Assembly: GCA_022732885.1 (NCBI GenBank)
Contig: JAIJTS010000010.1
Coordinates: 1-62,584, forward strand
Direction: 5' to 3'
Origin: Atopobium sp.
GTDB lineage: Bacteria > Actinomycetota > Coriobacteriia > Coriobacteriales > Atopobiaceae
DNA: 62,584 nt
In this document: positions 7,303-16,187 of the stretch, in pieces
Position numbering within the stretch: the first letter of the stretch is position 1
How the letters are laid out: each line of letters begins with the position of its first letter
The notes under the pieces: generated by a model
Database searches by the model: none
The model's input: the letters and a program-made list of their open reading frames with translations, nothing else
Told to the model about the DNA's origin: nothing
Made by a program: the position numbers and the translations under genes

Positions 7303-8934
7303 TTAAGTACCACTAATAGTCAAGTGCGTATTAAATTTTAAAGAAGCAGGAAAAGAGGCTTCGTGAGAAACAATAATAACAATTCTGCTCTTGGAAAGAT
7401 TCTGTATTTTCTGAGCAATAATTTCAATATTGTTCGGGTCTAAATTTGCAAATGGTTCATCAAGTATCACAACTTTTGACGGACGAATCAGTGCTCTAAG
7501 AATGGACAGTCTTTTTCTTTCACCTCCAGAAAGATTTTCACCTTCTTTAGCAATATCTTTATTCAATAAGCTTTTTCTGAATCCAAATTCATCTAGTAAA
7601 CTCTCTAATTTCATTCTTTCCGATGATGAGAGATGGTCTACGGTTTTAGGATATATCAAATTTTCTATCACGGATAAATTAAACAGTTTATTCGATTGTC
7701 CTGAATATGAGTACAAATTCAAGTCGTCTTCTCGAGAATAGATAGTCACTTCTCCACTCGAAGATTTGATTAAGCCTAAAAGTATTTTTATCAAAGTGGA
7801 TTTACCTACACCACTTTTTCCGTCGATTAAGTTGACTCCTTCTTTAAATCTGAAATTGACATCTTCAAGAATTGCTTCAGATTCATAATTTTTTGATATG
7901 CCAGTCAAAACTATTTCTGATTCAGATGAATCAGAAATAAAATGGATAGTTGAGATCTCTTCAGTTGGCTTCGAGATTATAAAATCTATAAGCTTATCTG
8001 CACTTGAAACAGATTTTTGAATTAACTGAGAATATTTATTCAAATTTGAGAATGGATTATAAAATCTTTGTACGTAGAGCAAAAATGGGATAAGAATCAT
8101 CCAATTTCCATCCTGCATTAACACATCTTTGCATAAAAAGAATAATGAAATCGCAATAAATAAATATCGAACGCTTTTTTCTATAACAAAGAAGACACTA
8201 AGTGCCGCACTCGACAAATTATCGTTCTCCAAAATATCAATATTTATACGGTTAAAACGATTGTCCTCTCTCTCCTCGCCTTTAAATATTTTAATATATG
8301 AAAAGTTATCATTAGTTTCATTAATCTTTTCAATCAAATTCTCATTGAGTTTGATTGTATTTTCTGCAAACTTTTTTTGCTCAGATGCCGATATATTGCC
8401 GATTAAAACTAATGGTAATATACCGATTATTAAAATAAATAACGAAGTGATATTTATTTGTGTCATAAAAAAACAAATCCACACTGTATCGAATATATCT
8501 GAGCACAAAGTAAAAAAGCTTGTTGAAAAGATTAAGCTTAATCTATTTACGTTATTGTCTATCAAGTTAATATAATACGCATTATCATGAATTGTCGCTA
8601 ATTCATATTTCATATCAATAAGTTTTGAATACGCTTTATCTCTTACGTTTTTAATGATGTCATTTGAAAAAATAGAAACTCTAAGGCAAAAGTAATTTCT
8701 AACTATTGTTGAAAGCACAATTAACATCAAAAACTTAGCGCAGATAAAACCAATTTGAAAAAGATCATTTGTAACCGATGTGCTAAAAACTTCTGAAAGT
8801 GACTGCATATATTGAATCGAATAAATCTCAAGAAATGATGATAAAACCGCTAAAACAGCAAGAAAAACTAGTGCATTGATTTTTCCATTACCAATATGCA
8901 AGATTTCTTTTATTGATAAAAACGATTCTTTCAT
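7303..8934 (-). CDS. ABC exporter half-transporter (membrane and ATPase domains fused)
   Basis: 543 residues. Five or six hydrophobic helices occupy residues about 20-330 and an ATPase domain follows. The ATPase is intact: Walker A GKSGVGKST, a Q-loop-like SYSGQSNKLF, the signature LSGGERKRL, Walker B KVVILDEPF and a switch histidine in VSHEAS. The order matches type IV exporters that work as dimers and move peptides, lipids or drugs. As the only gene in the insert it may act as a homodimer. Codon use is strongly AT-biased (many Asn, Ile, Lys, Ser), unlike every neighbour, which supports transfer. No precursor peptide, peptidase domain or immunity gene could be found beside it, so the substrate is unknown. 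Confidence 0.87.
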   Translation of the reverse strand: MKESFLSIKEILHIGNGKINALVFLAVLAVLSSFLEIYSIQYMQSLSEVFSTSVTNDLFQIGFICAKFLMLIVLSTIVRNYFCLRVSIFSNDIIKNVRDKAYSKLIDMKYELATIHDNAYYINLIDNNVNRLSLIFSTSFFTLCSDIFDTVWICFFMTQINITSLFILIIGILPLVLIGNISASEQKKFAENTIKLNENLIEKINETNDNFSYIKIFKGEEREDNRFNRINIDILENDNLSSAALSVFFVIEKSVRYLFIAISLFFLCKDVLMQDGNWMILIPFLLYVQRFYNPFSNLNKYSQLIQKSVSSADKLIDFIISKPTEEISTIHFISDSSESEIVLTGISKNYESEAILEDVNFRFKEGVNLIDGKSGVGKSTLIKILLGLIKSSSGEVTIYSREDDLNLYSYSGQSNKLFNLSVIENLIYPKTVDHLSSSERMKLESLLDEFGFRKSLLNKDIAKEGENLSGGERKRLSILRALIRPSKVVILDEPFANLDPNNIEIIAQKIQNLSKSRIVIIVSHEASFPASLKFNTHLTISGT

Positions 8935-9131
8935 ATATTCATATCTCCAATCAAGTGCGCTGAGCTAGACTAAAAAATTCGATTTATGTTGTGTCTAAAC
9001 GAGAATCATTCAAAAACTAAAATCAGCAGCTTCTATTTTACACTTCATTTTTTTAATTTCTCTATCGATGTTAATTCATTGACTTCACTGAGAACTTTTG
9101 ACTAATAAATAGCCAAAAGCTAACACTCACA
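8935..9131. other. AT-rich intergenic part of the insert
   Basis: About 200 bp upstream of the ABC exporter. It must hold the exporter promoter if the gene is expressed independently, and GGAGA precedes the ATG at 8934. No convincing -35/-10 pair, terminator or gene was recognised. A 12-codon ORF at 9010-9048 on the minus strand is too weak to annotate. Confidence 0.5.
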
Positions 9132-9195
9132 GCACTTAAGCGCGCTGGCAAACGAGCATAAGGTTATCTGACTCTGTTGGATCTGCTTCTGGATC
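9132..9195. repeat. 64-bp direct repeat, right copy
   Basis: This copy carries the functional 3' end of the spermidine-synthase-like gene. On the plus strand it carries a detached copy of the last codons of the MFS gene. It differs from 7211-7274 at four bases, all within its last 27 positions. See the inserted segment at 7211-9195. Confidence 0.9.
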
Positions 9196-9891
9196 CAAAG
9201 GCACAACCTCTACCTGCTCAAACACTATGCGAGCAGCATCTAGGAGCACTTCAAGCTGATACGCTCCCTCTCCTGACTGTGCAGAAACTACATTTGTGAG
9301 ATATCTTCCGCCGGGAGTAAGACAGTGTGCTACCAGACTCATCCACTCACTGGTCATCATAGCCGCAGGTGGAACTTCTCCGCTAAAGCAGTCATTCAAG
9401 ATAGCGTCATAGCGTTTGTTATCAGAGGTAGCTAGGCTCTTTATATACTCTATGCCATCAGTTACCTGTACTTGAAGCCTGCCATTGCTCTCTCTCATAG
9501 CCTCATCCATAAAGAAATAGCTGCGAGCAAGGTCTGCAATTTTAGGATCAAGCTCCAGTGCGTCACAAGAAACCTCTGGATAATGAGCTACTAAATACCG
9601 AGGATACGAGCAACCACCAGCACCAATCATTAAGACTGAATGCACGGGACAGGCAGCTTCAAACAGCAAGTCATACAACTCAAGATAAGGAAATACAAGC
9701 TGGTTCTTTCTAGAATCTGTGTACGTTGCACTTTCATAGGCGCCGCCCTGCCATAACACACGTATTTCTCCATCTTCACTATCTGAAATAGGAAATACCA
9801 ATGCAGGACCACTCAGTGCCTGAGGTTCAACGTAAATGCCTGCACAAGTTAGGAGCTCCATATCATGAGCAGTAAGCTGTTTTTCTGACAT
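9136..9891 (-). CDS. Spermidine-synthase-like SAM/dcSAM-fold protein
   Basis: 251 residues with a Rossmann methyltransferase fold of the spermidine-synthase type: VLMIGAGGCSYPRYL as the nucleotide glycine loop near residues 85-99, DALELDPKIADLA as the acidic ribose-binding strand, VTDGIEYI, and DAILNDCFSGEVPP where synthases hold the catalytic aspartate. The N-terminal beta domain of true spermidine synthases appears shortened. It may therefore be an aminopropyltransferase or a methyltransferase-like relative; no speD is visible to decide. GAAGGAGCTCT precedes the ATG. The 3' end lies in the right copy of the direct repeat, and the reading frame is intact. Confidence 0.75.
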   Translation of the reverse strand: MSEKQLTAHDMELLTCAGIYVEPQALSGPALVFPISDSEDGEIRVLWQGGAYESATYTDSRKNQLVFPYLELYDLLFEAACPVHSVLMIGAGGCSYPRYLVAHYPEVSCDALELDPKIADLARSYFFMDEAMRESNGRLQVQVTDGIEYIKSLATSDNKRYDAILNDCFSGEVPPAAMMTSEWMSLVAHCLTPGGRYLTNVVSAQSGEGAYQLEVLLDAARIVFEQVEVVPLDPEADPTESDNLMLVCQRA

Positions 9892-9964
9892 AGAGCTCCT
9901 TCAAGTAATGTGTTGTATGCGACGTACGTAAGTATAGCTAGTACACGGGGTTTCTCGCCAGGTA

Positions 9965-11323
9965 CTACCTCAACTCAAACGAATCGGCATCGGTGATGCA
10001 AACGCAGGTGTCATAGAACGCCTTGAGCGCTTGGTATCCCAGAAGTGTGTCTTTGGTACCAGCGGTCTCGTAGACGGAGTGCATAGCAAGCTGTGGCAGG
10101 CCCACGTCAACGGCATGCATGCTGGCCTGAATGTTGGAGAGGTTGCCTAGCGTTGATCCGCCTGGCATATCGCTTCTGTTAGCAAAGACCTGGTAAGGAA
10201 TGTTTTGCTGCTTCCAAATTGCCTCGACAATGGCGCGACTAAACGCATCTGTGCAGTACGACTGACGTGCTGCCTCCTTGATAACCATGCCGCCATTGAG
10301 ATAAGGCCTGTTGGCCGCATCGTGCTTCTCGGGATAATTGGGGTGTACCGCATGAGCGTTGTCGCAGCTTACCAGCAGTGATGTCGAGAGCGCGCGGTAG
10401 TAATCTTCTTGCGTAAAGCCAAGCGTGGCGTTAACGCGCTGCAGCGTGTCTTTAAGGAACGTAGACTTTGCGCCCTGCTTGGTATTTGAACCAACTTCCT
10501 CGTTGTCAAAGCAAGTATACACAGAGATATCCTGCTCATTTGAAGACGCAAGGAAGGCCTTAAGCGCTACAAAGGCACACTGAAGGTCATCAAGATGACC
10601 AGCGGAAACAAACTCCTTCTTAGCACCCCAAATGCGGCCGCCCGTGTGATCAACTAAGAACAAATCGCGAGAAAGAATGTCCTCTTGAGACACGCCCGCT
10701 GCGTCAGCCACCAGGGCATTAAAGGCGCCAGGATTGAGCTCTCCAGCACTGAAGAGTGGCATCAGATCTTTAGCGCGATTAAACTCTGGTGAGAGACCAT
10801 TTTTGTGCTCAAGATGAATAGCCAAGCTTGGAATCATGACAACGTCATCTTCAATGTTAACTAGCCTGGACTCTACCTTGTTTCCTACCTTGACCAGCAC
10901 ACGACCAGCAATGCCCAAAGGACGGTCAAACCACGTGTGGTCAAGCATGCCACCGTATGCCTCGGTGTTCAGACGAAGCGAGTTGCCCTCACCAGTAAGC
11001 TCTGGCTGAGCTTTTACCTTGTAAGTTGGAGAATCGCCGTGGGCAACGGCAAGCTGGAAATGGTAAGGAGCATCAGTGGGTGCGGTTTGGGCATCGCGGT
11101 ACTTCTCGCCAACTTTCCAGGCAACAATTGAAGAATTATTGCGCGTGGTAAAGTAAGAGCCGCCTGGCTGAATGTCCCAAGAAGAACCCTCGGAGAGGTA
11201 CGTAAAACCATTCTCTAGCAGGTACTCTTTGATGGTTTGCGTGGTATGAAACATAGAAGGGCTCTGCTTAATAAAAGCAAGGAGCTCCTCAGAAAGAGCA
11301 AGTGACTCGTTTAAATCAGACAT
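9965..11323 (-). CDS. apeB: M18 family aminopeptidase
   Basis: 452 residues, normal length for the dodecameric zinc aminopeptidases of family M18. They release N-terminal, often acidic, residues from peptides in the cytosol. Metal and catalytic motifs are present in order: AVAHGDSPTYKVK (first metal histidine), SAGHLDDLQCAF (bridging aspartate), CFDNEEVGSNTKQGA (catalytic and metal glutamates), SCDNAHAVHPNY, and MHSVYETAG with the final metal histidine. The ATG at 11323 is the natural start for the N-terminus MSDLNESLALSEELL. It is divergent from the exonuclease gene, with a 153-bp spacer, and lies upstream of the spermidine-synthase-like gene in the same direction. Function in peptide use is inferred. 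Confidence 0.93.
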   Translation of the reverse strand: MSDLNESLALSEELLAFIKQSPSMFHTTQTIKEYLLENGFTYLSEGSSWDIQPGGSYFTTRNNSSIVAWKVGEKYRDAQTAPTDAPYHFQLAVAHGDSPTYKVKAQPELTGEGNSLRLNTEAYGGMLDHTWFDRPLGIAGRVLVKVGNKVESRLVNIEDDVVMIPSLAIHLEHKNGLSPEFNRAKDLMPLFSAGELNPGAFNALVADAAGVSQEDILSRDLFLVDHTGGRIWGAKKEFVSAGHLDDLQCAFVALKAFLASSNEQDISVYTCFDNEEVGSNTKQGAKSTFLKDTLQRVNATLGFTQEDYYRALSTSLLVSCDNAHAVHPNYPEKHDAANRPYLNGGMVIKEAARQSYCTDAFSRAIVEAIWKQQNIPYQVFANRSDMPGGSTLGNLSNIQASMHAVDVGLPQLAMHSVYETAGTKDTLLGYQALKAFYDTCVCITDADSFELR

Positions 11324-11476
11324 GCGTAAAACCTTTCATAGAACTGTGTTGCACCCAACAGCCTAACACGCATTTTTGGTGAGGCGCTCACTTTCTAGAA
11401 AATGACGCAAAGAATACGCGCTTCAGGGTAGATACTTATATATTGAACTAATTCTCACCCACCAAAGCGAGAGTAT

Positions 11477-12445
11477 ATGGATATCAATCAAGCTATTGAG
11501 CACGCAAATGCGTTTGTCATACCTGGACTTCTTGTTGATGATCAGTCCATCATCGGCGAGGTCAACAAAAACTGTGACGCGATTAAAACGCTGCTTGATG
11601 CCTGGAAGGAAGCACCACTTGGCCAAGAGCCTGTAGAGTTTTCTGTCATTCAGCAACTTGCTGATAGAACGCGCTCGCTGTGCGACACCTACGGCGTGGA
11701 AAGGCTCAGAAATCATCGAGGCGTTGGCCTTTCTCGCGGTCTTTCAAACGACGATCTTGCAGCAGCTGTTGCAAAGATGCAGCGTCGTCGCCCTAAGGCT
11801 GTCTACAAAACCGCAGGTCCGCTTCTTAATGACTTGCAAATTGCATATGTCGAGAAAAGCGTTTCTGGCACGGTGCTGGGTATTGATATTGAGACTACCT
11901 CGCGTTTTCCTGAGCTGGGCTACATTGTTAACGTGGGTTTTGAGTTCTGGAATCTTGGTCGCAATACCGTTCCGGTAGAGCCTCACTCCGCCTACTTTGG
12001 CATCCCAGAGATGTACAAAGAAAAAGGTGTTCCTCTTTCTGATATTCACCAGATTACCTGGAAAGATGTTGAGGGCAAGAAATCATTTAGAGACGATAAA
12101 AAAGCCCAAGAAGCCCTGCTGGCAACAATGAAGAAGATTCCTTTTATGGCTCATAACGCTGCCTTTGAGGATTCTTGGTTCATGTTCAACATTGACGGTT
12201 ACGCAGAAGCTAGAAAAGCAGGCAAGATTATTGTCATTGACTCCCGTGACATCTGCCGTCGCTTGGACCCTGAGATTAGATCTCTTCCCCGTGAGTCTTC
12301 CCCTGCTGCACTTGAGAACTGGGCACGTCGTAGGCATACGCTTGCAGCAGACGAGAAGGAACGTCACTTGGGACTTGAAGACGTAGACCTTATGATTCGC
12401 ACCGTTCAAGCAGAGTTTGCAGACCACAATATGTTTGAAGACTAG
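11477..12445 (+). CDS. DEDD-family 3'-5' exonuclease
   Basis: 322 residues. A C-terminal exonuclease domain starts near residue 130. It holds ExoI LGIDIETTSRFPE with the DxE pair, ExoII-like FMAHNAAFEDSWF, and a final HLGLEDVDLMI region with the last acidic residue. These four acidic positions coordinate two metal ions in DnaQ-like nucleases. The first 130 residues are helical and not recognised. The protein is not fused to a polymerase, so a role in DNA repair or RNA turnover is possible, and a polymerase III proofreading role is less likely. The gene is followed by gltX about 90 bp downstream, with a likely promoter between. Confidence 0.83.
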   Translation: MDINQAIEHANAFVIPGLLVDDQSIIGEVNKNCDAIKTLLDAWKEAPLGQEPVEFSVIQQLADRTRSLCDTYGVERLRNHRGVGLSRGLSNDDLAAAVAKMQRRRPKAVYKTAGPLLNDLQIAYVEKSVSGTVLGIDIETTSRFPELGYIVNVGFEFWNLGRNTVPVEPHSAYFGIPEMYKEKGVPLSDIHQITWKDVEGKKSFRDDKKAQEALLATMKKIPFMAHNAAFEDSWFMFNIDGYAEARKAGKIIVIDSRDICRRLDPEIRSLPRESSPAALENWARRRHTLAADEKERHLGLEDVDLMIRTVQAEFADHNMFED

Positions 12446-12451
12446 GCAACG

Positions 12452-12482
12452 TTGTCGGTCATGAGTGTTCAAGCGTTATACT
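12452..12482 (+). promoter_or_regulatory. Candidate promoter of gltX
   Basis: TTGTCG (12452-12457) and TATACT (12477-12482) lie about 55 bp before the gltX start. The spacing of 19 bp is long, so only the -10 element is convincing. Confidence 0.4.
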
Positions 12483-12536
12483 AAAGAGTGCATAAGCTAG
12501 ATTTTCTCGCTAAAAAATAACTGCCAAGGAGGAGTT

Positions 12537-14051
12537 TTGTCAGAGAAGCAGGTAAGAGTACGTTTTGCGCCATCCCCAACAGGCAAGCTGCATATCGGAG
12601 GTGCGCGTACTGCTATCTATAACTGGGCTTTTGCTCGTGCAAATGGTGGCAAGTTTATTCTTCGTATTGATGACACAGATCCTACGCGCTCAACTGAAGA
12701 GAATACTCAGATTATTCTGCGTGCTATGAAGTGGCTTGGCCTTGATTGGGACGAGGGTCCCGATAAGGGCGGCGATTGCGGTCCTTACAGCCAGACCGAG
12801 CGCCTTGACCTGTATCGTGAGGCAGCAAATAAACTGCTGGCAGAGGGCAAGGCATACCCTTGCTTCTGCACGCCAGAAAAACTTGCTGAAGACAAGAAGG
12901 CCGCAGAAGAGCGTCACGACCCCTTCCAGGGCTATCAGCGTACCTGCAGAAACATTGACCCTGCAGAGGCACAGCGCCGCATTGATGCTGGTGAGCCTTA
13001 TACCATCCGCATCAAGGTTCCACTGGATCGCGGTGACGTCATTGTCCACGACGCTGTTCACGGAGACGTAACCTTTAACGCTCGCGAGCTTGATGACTTC
13101 ATCATCTTCCGCTCCGATGGCACCCCAACCTACAACTTTGCTACCGTTGTTGATGACGCTGGCATGGGCATCACCCACATTATTCGTGGCGATGACCACC
13201 TATCCAACACTCCTCGCCAGATTATGGTGTACGAGGCTCTGGGCGCTCCTGTCCCAACCTTCGCCCACATCTCCATGATTTTGGGTCCTGACGGCAAGAA
13301 GCTCTCCAAGCGCCATGGCGCAACTTCTGTTGAGGAGTATCGTGACCAGGGCTATCTTGCAGATGCCTTTGTCAACTACCTGGCTCTTCTCGGCTGGTCG
13401 CTTGATGGCGAGACAACCATTGTGCCTCGCGACGTTTTGGCGTCTCAGTTCTCTTTGGATCACGTTTCCAAGAACCCTGCTCAGTCCGATCCAGAGCGTC
13501 TGAACTGGATTAATGCAACCTATCTTGCCAATATGGACAACCAGACCTTTGCAAAGACCGTTCTGATTCCAGAGCTTGTAGGCGCCGGCCTTGAGCCTGT
13601 TCAGGGCAGTGCAACTGAGGCAGAAGAGATTTACGCAACCCGTCCAGGCTGGTATGACCTGCTCTCCGAGATTCTTCGTCCTCGTACCACAGTAAGCCCA
13701 GACGTCATTGAGAAGTCCCGCTTCCTGTATGAAGGAGCAAACGTAACCTTTGATCAGAAGAGTGTTGAGAAGGGCCTTACCAAAGACTCTGATCAGAGTG
13801 CAACTGTTCTTGCTGCTGCAAAGACCGCTCTTGAAGGTGTCTCTGAGGACGAGTGGAAAGCTGCAGCAATTGACGCTGCCCTTGAGGTGCTTCCAGAGCA
13901 GCTTGACCTTAAGAAGCGCGTTGTCTTCCAGTCCATTCGTGTTGCTGAGTGCGGCAACATGGTCTCCCCTCCTCTTGGAGAGTCTATGGAGCTTCTTGGT
14001 CGTGAGGTTTGCCTCGCTCGCCTTGAGCGCGCTTTGGAGCTTTGCAAATAA
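12537..14051 (+). CDS. gltX: Glutamyl-tRNA synthetase
   Basis: 504 residues, normal for a class I GluRS that charges tRNA-Glu, and tRNA-Gln in organisms using the amidotransferase route. The HIGH motif is in PSPTGKLHIGGARTA near residue 10 and the KMSKS motif is KKLSKRHG near residue 254. The anticodon-binding alpha-helical region fills the C-terminal third. The start is TTG at 12537, well placed behind AAGGAGGAG, giving MSEKQVRVRF. A strong terminator follows at 14118-14150. Both tRNA-Gln and tRNA-Glu genes lie about 2 kb downstream. Whether this enzyme is non-discriminating cannot be told from the sequence alone. Confidence 0.96.
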   Translation: MSEKQVRVRFAPSPTGKLHIGGARTAIYNWAFARANGGKFILRIDDTDPTRSTEENTQIILRAMKWLGLDWDEGPDKGGDCGPYSQTERLDLYREAANKLLAEGKAYPCFCTPEKLAEDKKAAEERHDPFQGYQRTCRNIDPAEAQRRIDAGEPYTIRIKVPLDRGDVIVHDAVHGDVTFNARELDDFIIFRSDGTPTYNFATVVDDAGMGITHIIRGDDHLSNTPRQIMVYEALGAPVPTFAHISMILGPDGKKLSKRHGATSVEEYRDQGYLADAFVNYLALLGWSLDGETTIVPRDVLASQFSLDHVSKNPAQSDPERLNWINATYLANMDNQTFAKTVLIPELVGAGLEPVQGSATEAEEIYATRPGWYDLLSEILRPRTTVSPDVIEKSRFLYEGANVTFDQKSVEKGLTKDSDQSATVLAAAKTALEGVSEDEWKAAAIDAALEVLPEQLDLKKRVVFQSIRVAECGNMVSPPLGESMELLGREVCLARLERALELCK

Positions 14052-14117
14052 CGCGCTGAATGCTCGCCTGTCGCGTATTCTTCCAAACATAAGTGGGTAT
14101 CAAAAGTAAAACCACAC

Positions 14118-14152
14118 AAGAGCTGTAAAACAGATGGTTTTGCAGCTCTTTT
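14118..14152 (+). terminator. Rho-independent terminator after gltX
   Basis: AAGAGCTGTAAAAC (14118-14131) pairs with GTTTTGCAGCTCTT (14137-14150) over 14 bp with one G-U, around a 5-nt loop, and ends in TTTT. It rules out the upstream in-frame start of the following gene, which would lie inside the hairpin. Confidence 0.92.
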
Positions 14153-14184
14153 ATCGTTACCGTTTGTTTAGTTTTGGAGTAGCT

Positions 14185-15834
14185 ATGATTTCTATGTCTG
14201 CGTTTGAGGTCCTCGGCCCCATTATGGTGGGTCCTTCTTCCTCGCACACAGCAGGAGCCCTGCGCATAGCTCTGGTTGCACGCTCACTTGCACCAAAGCA
14301 GCTGGAGCGCGTTGAGTTTTGGCTCTACAACTCCTTTTCTCATACCCACCTTGGTCATGGCACTGATTACGCTCTGATTGCAGGCATTTTGGGCCTTGCT
14401 CCAGACGACACGCGCGTCCGTGAAGCACTTACCTTGGCAGAAGAAGCCCACCTCAACTACAGCGTTATTGAAAAGGGTGACGACGAGACTTTGCATCCAA
14501 ATACCGTAGAAATTCACCTCTACGGTGCAGATAACGTCCACGTTTCCGTTATGGGCGAGTCCGTTGGCGGCGGCCGCATTCGCATCTCTGGCGTTAACGG
14601 CGTACGCATTCGCATGTCTGGTGATATGCCCACCATTTTTGTTTCACATCGCGATAAACCCGGTGTTCTTGCAGCTCTCACTTCCATTTTGGCTACGCAG
14701 AATATCAATGTTGCAACCATGCGCACCTTCCGCTCGGAGCGTGGCGGCTTTGCACACACCGTCTTTGAGATTGACGAACCTATTGAGCAGAAAGTTCTGG
14801 ATCTCTTCCAGCTGGCACCTCACGTATCATATGCCGCTCAGGTTTCCATTCCAGGAGCCGCTCCTCAGGTCACAAACGACGTGCTTTCCGGGGCGTTTGA
14901 CAACGGCGCAGATCTTCTCGCCAGGTGCTCTAAGACGGAAGCCTCAATTGGCCAGATTATGCGTCAGCGCGAGAAGGACCTGCGACCAGACGCAGACGTA
15001 GACGCCGAGATGGCTCACGTTCTTGAGATTATGCGCGATGAGGTTCACGACACTATCAAGACGCCTCGTCAATCCATTGGTGGCCTACTCAACGGCCAAG
15101 CAAAGACTGTGGCAAATACCCCTGCTACAATCTCCAGTGCACTTATGGGTGCCACGCAAACACGAGCCGTTGCCTACGCTATGGCCGTTCTTGAGCGCTC
15201 AGCTACCATGGGCGTTATTGTTGCCGCCCCTACTGCAGGTGCTTCTGGCGTTGTACCAGGATCACTCATCTCTGTTGCAGAAGAGATTGGCGCTACCGAC
15301 GAGCAGGTTATCTCTGCACTTTGGAACGCAAGTGCTATTGGCGCCATCCTAACCACTAACGCAAGTGTTTCTGGTGCCGAAGGTGGCTGTCAGGCAGAGG
15401 TTGGATCTGCTGCCGCCATGAGTGCGTCTGCCCTGACCGAGCTTCTGGGCGGCACTCCTCAGCAGTGCTTGGACGCAGCTTCTATTGCTATCTCTAACCT
15501 ACTAGGTCTGATCTGTGACCCTGTAAGAGGACTGGTTGAGTATCCTTGCCAGGATAGAAACGCCATTGGTGTAGCTGCCGCTGTAAGCTCTTCTCAGCTT
15601 GCTTTAGCCGGTGTTGGTAACCCTATTCCGTTTGATGAAGTTGCTCATGCCATGGCAGAAGTAGGCGCTGCGCTTCCCGTTTCTCTTAGAGAAACAGCCA
15701 AAGGTGGTCTTGCTGCCACTCCAAGCGCTCCTACTGCATGCGCAAGTTGCACCGGTTGTGCCCCTCTTGACCAGGCACTTATCGATGCAGAACGCATGCT
15801 CGGCACAAATAATAGAGACGTTCCTTGCGCTTAA
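14185..15834 (+). CDS. sdaA: L-serine ammonia-lyase, fused beta and alpha domains with ACT region
   Basis: 549 residues. It deaminates L-serine to pyruvate and ammonia with an oxygen-labile 4Fe-4S cluster, feeding fermentation. The beta domain (residues about 1-150) begins FEVLGPIMVGPSSSHTAGA. An ACT-like segment follows (FVSHRDKPGVLAALTSIL, about 155-225). The alpha domain has the conserved IMAAPTSG-type stretch as VAAPTAGASGVVPG, then AEGGCQAEVGSAAAMSAS and LICDPVRGLVEYPCQ. Cluster cysteines are in GGCQAE, CDPV and the C-terminal CASCTGC. In Firmicutes the two domains are often separate genes; here they are one. The start is ATG 14185 behind TTGGAGTAGCT, because the longer frame begins in the gltX terminator. 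Confidence 0.94.
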   Translation: MISMSAFEVLGPIMVGPSSSHTAGALRIALVARSLAPKQLERVEFWLYNSFSHTHLGHGTDYALIAGILGLAPDDTRVREALTLAEEAHLNYSVIEKGDDETLHPNTVEIHLYGADNVHVSVMGESVGGGRIRISGVNGVRIRMSGDMPTIFVSHRDKPGVLAALTSILATQNINVATMRTFRSERGGFAHTVFEIDEPIEQKVLDLFQLAPHVSYAAQVSIPGAAPQVTNDVLSGAFDNGADLLARCSKTEASIGQIMRQREKDLRPDADVDAEMAHVLEIMRDEVHDTIKTPRQSIGGLLNGQAKTVANTPATISSALMGATQTRAVAYAMAVLERSATMGVIVAAPTAGASGVVPGSLISVAEEIGATDEQVISALWNASAIGAILTTNASVSGAEGGCQAEVGSAAAMSASALTELLGGTPQQCLDAASIAISNLLGLICDPVRGLVEYPCQDRNAIGVAAAVSSSQLALAGVGNPIPFDEVAHAMAEVGAALPVSLRETAKGGLAATPSAPTACASCTGCAPLDQALIDAERMLGTNNRDVPCA

Positions 15835-15846
15835 AGATGCGTTTTG

Positions 15847-15852
15847 TATAAT
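15847..15852 (+). promoter_or_regulatory. -10 element, possible tRNA promoter
   Basis: A perfect TATAAT preceded by TG lies just after the sdaA stop, about 100 bp upstream of tRNA-Gln. No good -35 was found; TTGCGC at 15825 is weak. It probably drives the tRNA pair. Confidence 0.45.
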
Positions 15853-15951
15853 ATTTTTCACTGCAAACAGAATTTCTTGAAATTGTTGCTTGCATCTCTG
15901 GCGAGTCTCCTTTATAGTTGTTTCTCGCGCTGATGCGCACGGATGACATCT

Positions 15952-16025
15952 TGGGATATCGTCTAGTGGTAGGACAGCGGATTCTGGTTCCGTCAACGGG
16001 AGTTCGACTCTCTCTATCCCAGCCA
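15952..16025 (+). tRNA. tRNA-Gln (anticodon CTG)
   Basis: A full cloverleaf can be drawn: acceptor TGGGATA/TATCCCA, D stem GTCT/GGAC, anticodon stem GCGGA/TCCGT with loop TTCTGGT, and T arm GGGAG-TTCGACT-CTCTC. It ends in encoded CCA after discriminator G. Loop positions 34-36 read CTG, which decodes CAG glutamine. Confidence 0.95.
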
Positions 16026-16044
16026 TGTCCTCCCAAACATACAT

Positions 16045-16121
16045 GGCCCGTTCGTCTAGCGGTTCAGGACGCCGCCCTCTCAAGGCGGAGATCACCAGTT
16101 CGAATCTGGTACGGGCTACCA
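16045..16121 (+). tRNA. tRNA-Glu (anticodon CTC)
   Basis: The cloverleaf has acceptor GGCCCGT/ACGGGCT, an anticodon stem CCGCC/GGCGG with loop CTCTCAA giving anticodon CTC, and a T arm CCAGT-TCGAATC-TGG-type loop, with CCA encoded. It follows tRNA-Gln by 19 bp and shares its terminator, so the two are probably cotranscribed. Confidence 0.95.
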
Positions 16122-16128
16122 AAAGTTC

Positions 16129-16155
16129 AAGGACTTCTTCGGAAGTCCTTTTTGT
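16129..16155 (+). terminator. Rho-independent terminator of the tRNA pair
   Basis: AAGGACTTC (16129-16137) and GAAGTCCTT (16142-16150) form a perfect 9-bp stem on a stable TTCG tetraloop, followed by TTT. Confidence 0.95.
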
Positions 16156-16187
16156 TTATCTCAACACCACTTTTGCTTCTATCGTAA

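Larger units (their letters stand above)
7211..9195. mobile_element. Inserted cargo segment carrying an ABC exporter
   Basis: A segment of about 1.9 kb lies between two 64-bp direct repeats. The interior (7275-9131) is visibly AT-rich compared with the flanks, encodes one ABC exporter, and has no copy of the GGCGAGAA octamer that otherwise recurs about every 1.8 kb. No transposase or integrase is present. Removing one repeat plus the interior restores a compact arrangement in which the MFS gene and the spermidine-synthase-like gene converge and overlap. Acquisition by recombination is inferred; the enzyme is unknown. Confidence 0.7.

Noticed and set aside
9010..9048. 12-codon ORF upstream of the ABC exporter (MKCKIEAADFSF) as a possible exported peptide
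   Set aside because: Very short, weak ribosome site and no leader-peptide features; AT-rich DNA gives such frames by chance.
13200..14090. 296-codon minus-strand frame opposite gltX
   Set aside because: Antisense shadow of gltX, without any recognisable domain.
14134..14184. Upstream in-frame start for L-serine ammonia-lyase
   Set aside because: It falls in the gltX terminator hairpin; ATG 14185 has a proper ribosome site.
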